Shown: positions 1 through 9,380 of the stretch, in pieces
How positions within the stretch are numbered: the stretch's first letter is position 1
How the letters are laid out: every line of letters begins with the position of its first letter
NCBI RefSeq assembly: GCF_001428525.1
Contig: NZ_LMHW01000002.1
Location: forward strand, 1-64,000
Source of the DNA: Flavobacterium sp. Root186
GTDB taxonomy: Bacteria > Bacteroidota > Bacteroidia > Flavobacteriales > Flavobacteriaceae
Direction of reading: 5' to 3'
DNA length: 64,000 bases
The notes under the pieces: model-generated
Database searches by the model: none
What the model was told of the DNA's origin: nothing
The model's input: the letters and a program-made list of their open reading frames with translations, nothing else
Program-made: the position numbers and the translations under genes

Positions 1-54
1 TTGTAGCGATAGTGTCGTCTGAAGAAATTGTAGCGATAGTGTCGTCTGAAGAAA
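1..54. repeat. 27-bp tandem duplication in adhesin gene
   Basis: Positions 1-27 and 28-54 are identical copies of a 27-bp unit. The unit encodes the nine residues SDDTIATIS (in some register) and keeps the adhesin frame. The first copy may continue past the left edge. Elsewhere in the gene (near 970) only one copy is present, so this looks like a recent local slip or duplication. Confidence 0.85.
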
Positions 55-3000
55 TTAATGTATTTCCTTCGGTTGGAGGCGCAAATAAAATAGTCTCTCC
101 AACACAAATAGTTTCTGGAAATATTATGGCTTGGGTAATTCGCTGATCAACGGATAGTTTTAATACTTGATCTGCAGTGCAAAAATCATTGTTTTTTCTG
201 TAAGTTCCCGATTCGCTGTAAGTGTTTCCATCTTCAAGCCATGTATAAGTTTGTCCGGAACATATTGATTCTGTCGTAACAATATCGTCAGGTTTAGGAG
301 TAATCGTAAGATTCAAGACCTGATCAGCAGTACATCCATCATTGGTTACTTTGTAAGTTCCTGATGTATTGTAAGTGTTTCCATCTTCAAGCCAAGTGTA
401 AGTTTGTCCAGAACATATTGATTCGGTTGTAACAATATTTGATGGCTTAGATTCTAAAGTCAGATTCAAAACCTGATCCGCCGTACATCCATCATTTTCT
501 ACTTTGTAAGTTCCTGATGCAATGTAAGCATTTCCATCGACAGGCCATTTATAAGCTTGTCCTGAGCAGATTGATTCTGTTGTCACAATATCGGCAGGTT
601 TAGAACCCACACTCAGATTTAATACCTGATCGGCTGTACATCCGTCATTGCTTATTCTGAGTCCTGTCTGAGATGTTGTGTAAGTAATATTATCAATCCA
701 TTTATAAGATTCTCCTGCACAGATTGATTTTGTTGTTATAATATCATCTGGTTTTGATGTTACGGTTATTAATCCACTTATTAACCCATCAGGACATACT
801 CCTAAATTTTTCCATTTATAAGTTATTGTGGCTGAACCAGCTTTTACTCCTGTTACAAAACCTGATGATATTGTAGCGATAGTGTCGTCAGGACATACTC
901 CTAAATTTTTCCATTTATAAGTTATTGTGGCTGAACCAGCTTTTACTCCTGTTACAAAACCTGATGATATTGTAGCGATAGTGTCGTCTGAAGAAATTAA
1001 TGTATTTCCTTCGGTTGGAGGCGCAAATAAAATAGTCTCTCCAACACAAATAGTTTCTGGAAATATTAGGGCTTGGGTAATTCGCTGATCAACTGATAGT
1101 TTTAATACTTGATCTGCAGTGCAAAAATCATTGTTTTTTCTGTAAGTTCCCGATTCGCTGTAAGTGTTTCCATCTGCGAGCCAAGTGAAAGTTTGCCCCG
1201 AACAGATTGATTCTGTTGTTACTACATCGTCAGGTTTAGGAGTAACTGTAAGATTCAAAACCTGATCCGCCGTACATTCGTTATTTTCTACTTTGTAAGT
1301 TCCTGATGTGCTGTAAGTGTTTCCATCTATAAGCCATGTGAAAGTTTGCCCCGAACAGATTGATTCTGTTGTTACCACATCGTCAGGTTTAGGAGTAACT
1401 GTAAGATTCAAAACCTGATCCGCCGTACATCCGTCATTAGTTACTTTGTAAGTTCCTGATGTATTATAAGTATTTCCATCTACAAGCCATGTATAAGTTT
1501 GTCCGAAACAGATATTTTCATTTGTTGTAACAGTTTCGGGTTTTGAAGTAATATTAATAGGAATTTCTTTATTGCCGGAACATTTTAAATTGTTATTATT
1601 TGTAATATCAATTCCTAATTGAGCATAACGAATCCTGTATTTTGTGTCTTGGGTTAATGATGGCGTCTGGTATTGTGATAAATTAGCTCCACGAATATCT
1701 ACCCAGTCTGTTCCGTCAAATTGCTGCCATTGATAATGATAAGGGATTGACGTAGCAAGAGCAGTTGTTATAGTATTATTTTGAGCTTGACATGTTTTTT
1801 CGAAAGCCAGCTGATATGTTAATAGCGGTACACATATGCTAAATGACACATCATCAATAGCTAAATCATTTCCCTGGATGTTTGTATCTGATTGGGCATT
1901 ACTAACTTTAACTCTTATGCTATTTATTCCTTCCGGAATGGTAAAAGATAAGCTTAATTTTTCCCAAGTGAGTTGTTCCTCTCCACCTATTTGCAGTTCA
2001 TTAGAAATAATTGATTTTAATACAGTGTTATTTAACGGATTAATTAATTCTATTTTGATTTTTGGGTTTACCGTAGCGTTCTGATATGTTGGTGAGACTA
2101 TATTTGATGCATAAATAGAAAACATACATACACTTCCTGCACAGAGACCTGTGTAGTCTTTTTCGTAAAAAACACTTCCGATATCAGAATTCGCATCAAA
2201 AATCAGCATATATCCGTTCCCGTTTTTTCCGGTTGTATGATCCCCATCTTTAGACCAGGCACTATTGGCTAAAGAAGCATTTTTTAGAACACCAAATTGG
2301 CTGACTCCCAAAAAACCACCTGATGAGAACCCATATGTAGTTCTAAAATCACTAGATAATAACGGATTAGGCCCCCAGTTTGACGTACCTGAATCAAAAT
2401 CATCTTGTAATATAACCTGCATTTCTCCATTGCAACAATCAGAATCGATATAATAGAATCTTTCTGAGGGCAAAGATGTACAGCTTCCATTTTTTGACGT
2501 AACGGTATATCCCTCTCCATTGTTTTCGATGATCCCCGTTATTACACCGGTATCATTAACTGTTGGGCCAACTGGTGTAAAAGTATAGTTGTTTCCTGGT
2601 ATATAATTTCTGATTCTGCTGCTGCCCGGAGCAGTACAACTGGCAGGTGTCTGGACTATTACAGGGGTCGTCGGTTTATTATTTACAATGATAGGCATCT
2701 CATTGCTTGAAATCTGCCCGCAAGTACTGCTTACTCTGTATGTTAATTTTTTCCCGTTATCGGCGTAAGCCAAAATGGTTTGGGGATCAAAAGAATTATT
2801 GCCTAAATACCATCCCTGAGCTATTATTGCCGACTCTTTAATGTCGACATCCGGCGCAGTTAAAGACAATGCGTTTCCGGCGCATACTGCCTCAGGTACT
2901 GTAATTGTTATCGTTGGCAATTTATTTACCGTTACTTTTAATGTAGCAGATGTTTCACATAACTCGGCAAAAGATAAATCATCAAGAGCAAAATCGTTTC

Positions 3001-4732
3001 CATCGCCGCCTAATTGTTGATTTACAATATCTATAGTTATATCTCCGCTTAATTCTCCACTATTCCATTCTGTATAAAATTGATTCCAATATAAAGGAGC
3101 TCCAGCTCTTAAAGTAGGGCCTTCCAATCTTCCGTTTATTGAAAAATTTAAAATTGAAGGATTATTGGGGCTTAAAGAAGCTAAAAAAGCTGAAAAAGCA
3201 TATTTAGTATGAGGTTTTACTCCTCGAATGGTTTGAGACCAAACTTTTACATTTGCTTGTTCTGCACCATTTACAACCAGCATTTTTCCTGTACCACTTG
3301 TATGATCACCCATATTTGGAAAATTTGAATGAACCCAATTTGGGGTATTAACTACTGCAAAGGTGCCTGGATCCCATAAAACACTCCCACCAGTTCCGTT
3401 TTTATAAGTATAACTACTAGTAAAATCACTATATCCTAGTTCAAAATTTCCATTTCTGATTAAATTTTCATTACTAATAATTTTTACACTTAAATTGTAC
3501 TCATCATAACCTTCAGAAATACCACTTAAATTAGTTGTTAAGGAATTTGTATTGCTTATCGAAGAATGTGGCGATGAAGGTAACGTCCATTTTGTGTCTA
3601 AAATTTTGTAATCCCCGGCAGATAATTGGGATTTTATAGAAATAGAGGAGCATTGACCAATAATAATAGGATTAGGTGGATCGAAAGTTATTGTAGAACA
3701 TATAAATGAATGCGGCTCGTTGAAGAATGATGCTGAAGACAGCGAGGTACAAGTTCCATTTGAAGCTTTTACAGTATAATTTGTTCCAATGACCATGCCT
3801 GTTATTATTCCGCCGGCACCAGCTGTTGGGCCGTTCGGGGTAAAAGTATAGCTGTTTCCTGAAGTATAATTGCTGATTTTGCTACTGCCTGGAGCAGTAC
3901 TACTTGCAGGTGTATGATCTATTAAAGGAACTGCCGGTTTATCATTAATAACAAAATCAACAGGAATTCTGGGCGAATCATTTTTACCATCGCTTACATA
4001 ATAAGTAGTTGTACCGGGAGTATTAGTATCTGTTAATCCTGATCCCGGCACTCCAACAGGATTAAAAGAATTGCCCCAGCCAATAGGTACTCCGCCGGTT
4101 TGTGATGTATACCAATAGTTTAAAGTTTTCATAATAAACTGCCCTCCTGGAGGTGGAGTAACCGTCCATGTATAATCACCAAAAAATTCTAAATTTCCAG
4201 TTGTCCAAAGTGTTGATATTAATGTATAATTAATCCCCTCATCCAGATATACTGTCATAATTGGTTCTGATTGCATTGAGAAAGGATCATCATCGCCTAT
4301 TATCCATGTGCCTCCTCCTGAACATGTTCCCGGAGTAAAATTTCCTTTATAAATATAGGCCATACCATCATAAGTGTAATTTTGATCCATTTGGAATCTG
4401 TAAATTCCTGAAACGCTGACGCTAAACTGGGTGGCAGTATAATTTGAGCTTGCAGTGGTAGAAAATGAGCAAATAGGAGTATTTCTCATAACATCAGGAT
4501 ATGAACTATAGGGTATGTAGGCTCGGGGATCCGTTTGGGCGTTCCAATGACCTGAAAATGTTGTTGCCGGAACTGTAGAATTTGTTGCAGTTAATGAGCC
4601 TGAATCGCCTTTGCAGATATTGACTCCTGTAGTTACAATGGGATTCTGGGCAATTATTTGGGAACTTATAGAAAATAATACAAATAATATTAACTTTATG
4701 TAATGAAGTTTTTCGTAAGTAATTTTGTGCAT
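1..4732 (-). CDS. giant secreted repeat protein (adhesin-like), 3' end off window
   Basis: The frame stays open on the minus strand from an ATG at 4732-4730 to the left edge, about 1577 codons; frame was checked at several points. Residues 1-29 form a signal peptide ending ..SSQIIAQ. The N-terminal third carries Ig-like/PKD-like segments and two similar domains beginning near NGNFELG and DDFDSGTSNWG, which resemble jelly-roll ligand-binding modules. The window-left third is made of 51-residue repeats with one or two Cys each (ICSGQTYTW.. and ..CTADQVLNL), plus a BIG2-like segment (SGFVTGVKAGSATITYKW). Proteins like this in flavobacteria are T9SS-exported adhesins ending in a gliding-motility-type C-terminal domain. 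That end is outside the window, so T9SS export is inferred. No enzymatic motif was seen. Confidence 0.85.
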   Translation of the reverse strand, partial: MHKITYEKLHYIKLILFVLFSISSQIIAQNPIVTTGVNICKGDSGSLTATNSTVPATTFSGHWNAQTDPRAYIPYSSYPDVMRNTPICSFSTTASSNYTATQFSVSVSGIYRFQMDQNYTYDGMAYIYKGNFTPGTCSGGGTWIIGDDDPFSMQSEPIMTVYLDEGINYTLISTLWTTGNLEFFGDYTWTVTPPPGGQFIMKTLNYWYTSQTGGVPIGWGNSFNPVGVPGSGLTDTNTPGTTTYYVSDGKNDSPRIPVDFVINDKPAVPLIDHTPASSTAPGSSKISNYTSGNSYTFTPNGPTAGAGGIITGMVIGTNYTVKASNGTCTSLSSASFFNEPHSFICSTITFDPPNPIIIGQCSSISIKSQLSAGDYKILDTKWTLPSSPHSSISNTNSLTTNLSGISEGYDEYNLSVKIISNENLIRNGNFELGYSDFTSSYTYKNGTGGSVLWDPGTFAVVNTPNWVHSNFPNMGDHTSGTGKMLVVNGAEQANVKVWSQTIRGVKPHTKYAFSAFLASLSPNNPSILNFSINGRLEGPTLRAGAPLYWNQFYTEWNSGELSGDITIDIVNQQLGGDGNDFALDDLSFAELCETSATLKVTVNKLPTITITVPEAVCAGNALSLTAPDVDIKESAIIAQGWYLGNNSFDPQTILAYADNGKKLTYRVSSTCGQISSNEMPIIVNNKPTTPVIVQTPASCTAPGSSRIRNYIPGNNYTFTPVGPTVNDTGVITGIIENNGEGYTVTSKNGSCTSLPSERFYYIDSDCCNGEMQVILQDDFDSGTSNWGPNPLLSSDFRTTYGFSSGGFLGVSQFGVLKNASLANSAWSKDGDHTTGKNGNGYMLIFDANSDIGSVFYEKDYTGLCAGSVCMFSIYASNIVSPTYQNATVNPKIKIELINPLNNTVLKSIISNELQIGGEEQLTWEKLSLSFTIPEGINSIRVKVSNAQSDTNIQGNDLAIDDVSFSICVPLLTYQLAFEKTCQAQNNTITTALATSIPYHYQWQQFDGTDWVDIRGANLSQYQTPSLTQDTKYRIRYAQLGIDITNNNNLKCSGNKEIPINITSKPETVTTNENICFGQTYTWLVDGNTYNTSGTYKVTNDGCTADQVLNLTVTPKPDDVVTTESICSGQTFTWLIDGNTYSTSGTYKVENNECTADQVLNLTVTPKPDDVVTTESICSGQTFTWLADGNTYSESGTYRKNNDFCTADQVLKLSVDQRITQALIFPETICVGETILFAPPTEGNTLISSDDTIATISSGFVTGVKAGSATITYKWKNLGVCPDDTIATISSGFVTGVKAGSATITYKWKNLGVCPDGLISGLITVTSKPDDIITTKSICAGESYKWIDNITYTTSQTGLRISNDGCTADQVLNLSVGSKPADIVTTESICSGQAYKWPVDGNAYIASGTYKVENDGCTADQVLNLTLESKPSNIVTTESICSGQTYTWLEDGNTYNTSGTYKVTNDGCTADQVLNLTITPKPDDIVTTESICSGQTYTWLEDGNTYSESGTYRKNNDFCTADQVLKLSVDQRITQAIIFPETICVGETILFAPPTEGNTLISSDDTIATISSDDTIAT
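28..1550. repeat. 153-bp (51-residue) tandem Cys-repeat array in adhesin gene
   Basis: Anchors of the form cctgatcngcngtaca occur near 320, 473 and 626, then near 1265 and 1418, each 153 bp apart. Divergent units start near 161 and 1112. Each unit encodes roughly a 51-residue module with an ICSGQ-type Cys and a CTADQ-type Cys. Two blocks of these repeats are separated by a BIG2-like segment. The region 28-233 recurs at 970-1175 (offset 942 bp) with only two base differences that I could see, so a larger unit has been duplicated. Confidence 0.85.
791..988. repeat. 99-bp perfect tandem duplication (33 residues)
   Basis: Positions 791-889 recur directly at 890-988 with no difference seen by eye. 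The unit encodes a BIG2-like strand set (SGFVTGVKAGSATITYKW and flanks) and preserves the reading frame. Perfect identity suggests a recent duplication. Confidence 0.85.
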
Positions 4733-5061
4733 ATGAAACTAATTCTGAATTTTTATATAAATTTTGTAATAAACTAACTACACCTGTTTTTTTATTTTAT
4801 TTGGATATAAATTATTTAAAATCAAATGGTTAGTGTTTTTTTTATTTATAAAACATAAATAATTTATAAAAGTGCTATGTTTAACGAATTGTAATTGCCT
4901 CGAGAAATCAAAAGAGTATTAGAATAGGGTTATTTAATTGGTTTTAATGTTTAACAATCCTTTAGTTTTAATAGATAAAAAGCAAACTAAAAAAAATACT
5001 ATCTTTACCGATTAAACGTTTATGAACTTAAGTTGCTTTTTGCAACACTACATATATAATT
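4733..5061. other. divergent intergenic region between adhesin and ricT
   Basis: This 329-bp AT-rich gap separates two divergent genes. It must hold promoters for both. On the plus strand TATCTTTA at 5000-5007 is one base from the Bacteroidota -7 consensus TAnnTTTG and lies 55 bp before ricT. A small hairpin (agttgc/gcaac) sits at about 5031-5046 in the ricT leader. I see no ORF worth calling and no repeat-family copy. Confidence 0.5.
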
Positions 5062-6432
5062 ATGGCATGTACAAGTTGTTCAACCTCAGATGGTGGCGCA
5101 CCAAAAGGTTGTAAAAATAATGGGACTTGCGGCACCGATAGCTGCAATAAATTGACGGTTTTTGACTGGCTTTCGAACATGAGCCCGTCTAATGGAGAGG
5201 CGATTTTTGATTGTGTTGAGGTTCGTTTCAAAAACGGACGTAAGGAATTCTTTAGAAATACAGAGAAATTAACTTTAAGTATGGGTGATATTGTAGCAAC
5301 TGTTGCATCGCCAGGACACGATATCGGAATTGTTACTTTGACAGGCGAATTGGTTAAAATTCAAATGAAGAAAAAAGGAGTTAATCCGGATAGTAACGAA
5401 GTTCCAAAAATTTACAGAAAAGCATCTCAAAAAGATATTGACATTTGGTCTGTAGCGCGTGATCGCGAAGAACCAATGAAAGTTCGCGCCCGCGAATTGG
5501 CAATTCAGCATAAATTAGAGATGAAAATTTCAGATATTGAATTCCAGGGAGACGGATCAAAAGCAACATTTTATTACACGGCAAATGACAGAGTCGATTT
5601 TAGACTTTTGATTAAAGATTTTGCTAAAGAATTCAGTACAAGAGTCGAAATGAAGCAAGTTGGTTTCCGTCAGGAAGCAGCACGTTTAGGCGGAATTGGT
5701 TCTTGCGGACGTGAACTTTGCTGTTCAACTTGGCTTACAGATTTTAGAAGTGTAAATACTTCAGCAGCACGTTACCAGCAATTATCATTGAATCCGCAAA
5801 AATTAGCAGGGCAATGTGGTAAATTAAAATGCTGTTTGAACTATGAGTTAGATACTTACATGGACGCATTGAAGGATTTTCCGGATTACGACACTAAATT
5901 AGTGACCGAAAAAGGAGATGCAGTCTGCCAAAAACAAGATATTTTTAAAGGATTAATGTGGTTTGCTTACACCAATAATTTTGCAAACTGGCACGTTTTG
6001 AAAATAGATCAGGTAAAAGAAATTATTGCTGAAAATAAACAGAAAAATAAAGTTTCTTCTTTAGAAGATTTTGCAATCGAAGTTACTTCAGAACCTGAAA
6101 AAGATTTTAATAATGCAATGGGTCAGGAAAGTTTAACACGTTTCGATCAGCCAAAAAGAAAGAAAAAACCAAACCGCAAACGCAAAAATGCTGAAAATGT
6201 AGTTGTTGCAGTACCTGAAAAACCAAAACAGGCAGCAAGTAATAACAACACTAATAAACCTGCCGGAGCAAATCCAAATCCGAATCAGCCGCAGAATAAA
6301 CAAAATAACCCAAATCATAAGAACAAGCCGAATCCGAATAAAAACAATTCGAACAAGCCAAATTCAAATGAAAATAAACCAGCTGAACCTAGAAAACCTA
6401 TAATTATTACAAAAAATGAGAATAAAAAATAG
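5062..6432 (+). CDS. ricT: PSP1-domain protein, RicT/YaaT-like
   Basis: 456 residues. The N-terminus is Cys-rich (Cys 3, 6, 17, 23, 28). The central PSP1 domain carries the family's Cys motifs, GGIGSCGRELCCSTW and QCGKLKCCLNYE (about residues 210-265). In Bacillus, RicT is part of a Fe-S complex with RicA and RicF that affects RNase Y and development; whether that role holds in Bacteroidota is unknown. Residues about 380-456 form a low-complexity tail rich in Asn, Pro and Lys, which is not part of the conserved core. The 3' end overlaps gldH by 17 bp, suggesting translational coupling. Confidence 0.88.
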   Translation: MACTSCSTSDGGAPKGCKNNGTCGTDSCNKLTVFDWLSNMSPSNGEAIFDCVEVRFKNGRKEFFRNTEKLTLSMGDIVATVASPGHDIGIVTLTGELVKIQMKKKGVNPDSNEVPKIYRKASQKDIDIWSVARDREEPMKVRARELAIQHKLEMKISDIEFQGDGSKATFYYTANDRVDFRLLIKDFAKEFSTRVEMKQVGFRQEAARLGGIGSCGRELCCSTWLTDFRSVNTSAARYQQLSLNPQKLAGQCGKLKCCLNYELDTYMDALKDFPDYDTKLVTEKGDAVCQKQDIFKGLMWFAYTNNFANWHVLKIDQVKEIIAENKQKNKVSSLEDFAIEVTSEPEKDFNNAMGQESLTRFDQPKRKKKPNRKRKNAENVVVAVPEKPKQAASNNNTNKPAGANPNPNQPQNKQNNPNHKNKPNPNKNNSNKPNSNENKPAEPRKPIIITKNENKK

Positions 6433-6895
6433 CGGGATTCTTATTTTGGCAACTATACTTCTTTTTTCGTGCGATAAAAAAAGAGTATTCGACGAGTATA
6501 AATCTGTTGGAAGTGCCTGGCATAAAGACAGTATTGTAACCTTTGACCTGCCAGTTTTAGACTCTACCAAAAAGTACAATTTGTTTGTAAATTTGAGAGA
6601 TAACAACAATTATCCTTTCAATAATTTATTTTTAATTGTGGCTATTGAAACGCCAAGCGGTTTTACAAAAGTTGATACTTTAGAATACGCAATGGCAAAT
6701 CCGGACGGAACATTGATGGGAAATGGTTTTACAGATATCAAAGAAAGTAAGCTTTTTTATAAAGATAATGTAACGTTTAAAGGAAAATACAAAGTTCATA
6801 TCAAACAAGCTGTTAGAGAATCAGGTAAAATTCCTGGAGTCGAGGCTTTAGAAGGTATTACAGACGTAGGTTTTAGAATAGAACAAAAAGATTAG
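6416..6895 (+). CDS. gldH: gliding motility lipoprotein GldH
   Basis: 159 residues. A short hydrophobic signal with lipobox LFSC puts the lipidated Cys at residue 19. The mature part matches GldH as I recall it (VFDEYKSVGSAWHKDS, NLRDNNNYPFNNLFL). GldH is needed for gliding and for the T9SS-dependent surface display of adhesins in flavobacteria. It starts inside the last codons of ricT and ends 10 bp before the PBP gene, so the three are probably one transcript. The presence of gldH is strong evidence for a gliding flavobacterium. Confidence 0.9.
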   Translation: MRIKNSGILILATILLFSCDKKRVFDEYKSVGSAWHKDSIVTFDLPVLDSTKKYNLFVNLRDNNNYPFNNLFLIVAIETPSGFTKVDTLEYAMANPDGTLMGNGFTDIKESKLFYKDNVTFKGKYKVHIKQAVRESGKIPGVEALEGITDVGFRIEQKD

Positions 6896-6905
6896 AAAAA
6901 TAGTT

Positions 6906-9212
6906 ATGGCTGCTAAAAAAAACAATCAAACCAATACCGTAAAGGATATTAATTACTACAAAAAGAAATTCTGGAGAATTTTTGCCTATTCACTTTTAGG
7001 CGTTCTGGCTTTCTTCTTATTTGCCTCTTGGGGATTTTTCGGTTCAATGCCTTCTTTTGAAGATTTAGAAAATCCGGATTCTAATTTGGCTACCGAAATT
7101 ATTTCTTCAGATGGAGTTGTAATTGGTAAATATTTTAAAACCAACAGATCTCAGCTTAAATATTCTGATTTACCAAAAAGCTTAGTTGAAGCTTTAGTTG
7201 CTACAGAAGATGCTCGTTTCTACGAACATTCTGGAATTGACGGACGCGGAACTTTAAGAGCAGTTTCTAGTTTAGGAACTAATGGTGGAGCGAGTACATT
7301 AACGCAACAGCTTGCAAAACAATTGTTTCACGGAGAAGGTTCAAAATTTCTTCCTTTTAGAATTGTACAAAAAATAAAAGAATGGATTATTGCCATTCGT
7401 TTGGAAAGACAATATACGAAGAATGAAATCCTTGCGATGTATTGCAATGTTTACGACTTCGGGAATTATTCTGTTGGAGTAAGTTCTGCAGCGCAGACTT
7501 ATTTCTCAAAAGACCCAAAAGATTTAACAATGGATGAATCAGCTATTTTAGTTGGAATGTTCAAAAATTCAGGATTGTATAATCCGGTTAGAAATCCGGA
7601 AGGAGTAAAAAACCGTCGTAATGTGGTGCTTTCGCAGATGGCAAAAGCAAAAATGATTACAGAGGCTGAAAAAGAAAGATTACAGGCTTTACCAATTGCA
7701 TTGAAATTCAAATTAGAAAGCCACCGTGAAGGAACAGCTACTTATTTTAGAGAATATCTTCGTGATTACATGAAAAAATGGGTAGCAGAAAACAAAAAGC
7801 CTGACGGATCTGATTACGATATTTACAAAGATGGTTTGAAAATTTACACAACTATCGATTCGAGAATGCAGCAATATGCAGAAGAAGCAGTTTCTGAACA
7901 TATGAAAAATTTACAGCAGCAATTTTTTATTGAAATGAAAAACAATAAAAATGCACCTTTCGTAAATATTACTCAAGCAGAGACAGACAGAATCATGATG
8001 CAGGCGATGAAAAATTCTGTTCGCTGGGCTGAGATGAAAGATTTGGACAAAAGCGAAGATGATATCATTGCTTCTTTCAAAGTAAAAACGAGAATGCGCA
8101 TATTTACATGGAAAGGCGAACGTGATACAATTATGACTCCATTAGATTCAATTCGTTATTACAAACACTTCTTGCAATCAGGATTAATGGCAATGGAACC
8201 TCAAACCGGTAATATTAAAGCCTGGGTTGGAGGTATCAATTACAAATATTTCCAATACGATCACGTAGGTCAGGGAGCAAGACAAGTAGGTTCTACATTC
8301 AAACCTTTTGTTTATGCAACTGCTATTGAAGAATTAAATATGTCTCCTTGCGACTCTATTCTCGACGGACCATTTATGATTCATAAAGGGCGTCACCACG
8401 TAACAGAAGATTGGGAACCAAGAAACTCTGATAACAGATACCGCGGAATGGTAACTCTAAAGCAAGGTTTGGCAAACTCAATTAACACAGTTTCTGCAAA
8501 ATTAATTGATAGAACTGGTCCTGAGGCCGTTGTAGATTTGACTAGAAAATTAGGTGTAAAAACTGAAATTCCGGTACAGCCTTCAATCGCATTGGGAGCT
8601 GTAGATATTACAGTTGAAGATATGGTTGCTGCTTACAGTACATTTGCAAATCAGGGAGTTTATGTAAAACCTCAGTTTTTAAGCCGAATTGAAAATAAAA
8701 GCGGTGAGGTTATTTACGAACCAATTCCGGAATCTCACGACGTTTTAAATAAAGATATTGCCTTTGCCGTAATCAAATTATTAGAAGGTGTAACCGAAAC
8801 AGGTTCTGGAGCACGTTTACGTACGCAGGGCGGAGGAAGCGGAGATAATCGCTGGACAGGATATCCGTATATGTTCAAAAATCCAATTGCAGGTAAAACA
8901 GGAACAACACAAAACCAGTCAGACGGTTGGTTTATGGGAATGGTTCCAAACTTAGTAACCGGAGTTTGGGTAGGCTGCGAAGATCGTTCGGCACGTTTCA
9001 AAAGCTTAACTTACGGACAAGGTGCAACGGCAGCGTTACCGGTTTGGGCTTATTTCATGAAACTTTGTTATAAAGATGAAAACCTTCAAATCTCAAAATC
9101 AGAATTTGAGCGTCCGGCAAATCTTTCTATAAAAGTAGACTGTTATCAAAGACCAGCTGTTGTAAAAGACACAACACAGACAGAACAAAACACAGACGAA
9201 TTCGAGTTATAA
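6906..9212 (+). CDS. penicillin-binding protein 1A (bifunctional GT51/transpeptidase)
   Basis: 768 residues. One membrane anchor lies at about 25-48. The GT51 glycosyltransferase domain follows, with EDARFYEHSG (about 100), GASTLTQQLAKQLF (about 124) and YCNVYDFG. The transpeptidase domain shows all three motifs: STFK (about 462), SIN (about 524) and KTGT (about 663). It polymerises and cross-links peptidoglycan at the outer face of the inner membrane. The C-terminal tail is short. It is the last gene of the ricT-gldH cluster and is followed by a strong terminator hairpin. Confidence 0.93.
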   Translation: MAAKKNNQTNTVKDINYYKKKFWRIFAYSLLGVLAFFLFASWGFFGSMPSFEDLENPDSNLATEIISSDGVVIGKYFKTNRSQLKYSDLPKSLVEALVATEDARFYEHSGIDGRGTLRAVSSLGTNGGASTLTQQLAKQLFHGEGSKFLPFRIVQKIKEWIIAIRLERQYTKNEILAMYCNVYDFGNYSVGVSSAAQTYFSKDPKDLTMDESAILVGMFKNSGLYNPVRNPEGVKNRRNVVLSQMAKAKMITEAEKERLQALPIALKFKLESHREGTATYFREYLRDYMKKWVAENKKPDGSDYDIYKDGLKIYTTIDSRMQQYAEEAVSEHMKNLQQQFFIEMKNNKNAPFVNITQAETDRIMMQAMKNSVRWAEMKDLDKSEDDIIASFKVKTRMRIFTWKGERDTIMTPLDSIRYYKHFLQSGLMAMEPQTGNIKAWVGGINYKYFQYDHVGQGARQVGSTFKPFVYATAIEELNMSPCDSILDGPFMIHKGRHHVTEDWEPRNSDNRYRGMVTLKQGLANSINTVSAKLIDRTGPEAVVDLTRKLGVKTEIPVQPSIALGAVDITVEDMVAAYSTFANQGVYVKPQFLSRIENKSGEVIYEPIPESHDVLNKDIAFAVIKLLEGVTETGSGARLRTQGGGSGDNRWTGYPYMFKNPIAGKTGTTQNQSDGWFMGMVPNLVTGVWVGCEDRSARFKSLTYGQGATAALPVWAYFMKLCYKDENLQISKSEFERPANLSIKVDCYQRPAVVKDTTQTEQNTDEFEL

Positions 9213-9232
9213 ACTTAAATTCAGTTTACTAT

Positions 9233-9289
9233 AAAAAATATCCTTTTGTGCTTTCCAGATGTGAAAGATTACAAAAGGATATTTTTTTT
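9233..9289 (+). terminator. rho-independent terminator after PBP1A
   Basis: A 17-bp stem pairs 9233-9249 (aaaaaatatccttttgt) with 9271-9288 and ends in a run of T. The loop is about 21 nt. It lies 20 bp after the PBP stop codon. Confidence 0.8.
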
Positions 9290-9380
9290 GAACTCAAATT
9301 TTATTTTTTACGAAATCGATATAATTTAATCTAAAAATCTTATTTTTATCAAAAATATACAGTAATAAAGACCGTTTGTT

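Noticed and set aside
1..1550. Regular repeats at the left edge as a possible CRISPR array
   Set aside because: The repeats are 153 bp or 99 bp, in frame within a large coding region, and encode Cys-rich modules; no 28-40 bp repeat with unique spacers.
1836..2520. Small plus and minus frames inside the adhesin
   Set aside because: They are in other frames of the open adhesin frame and lack family sequence.
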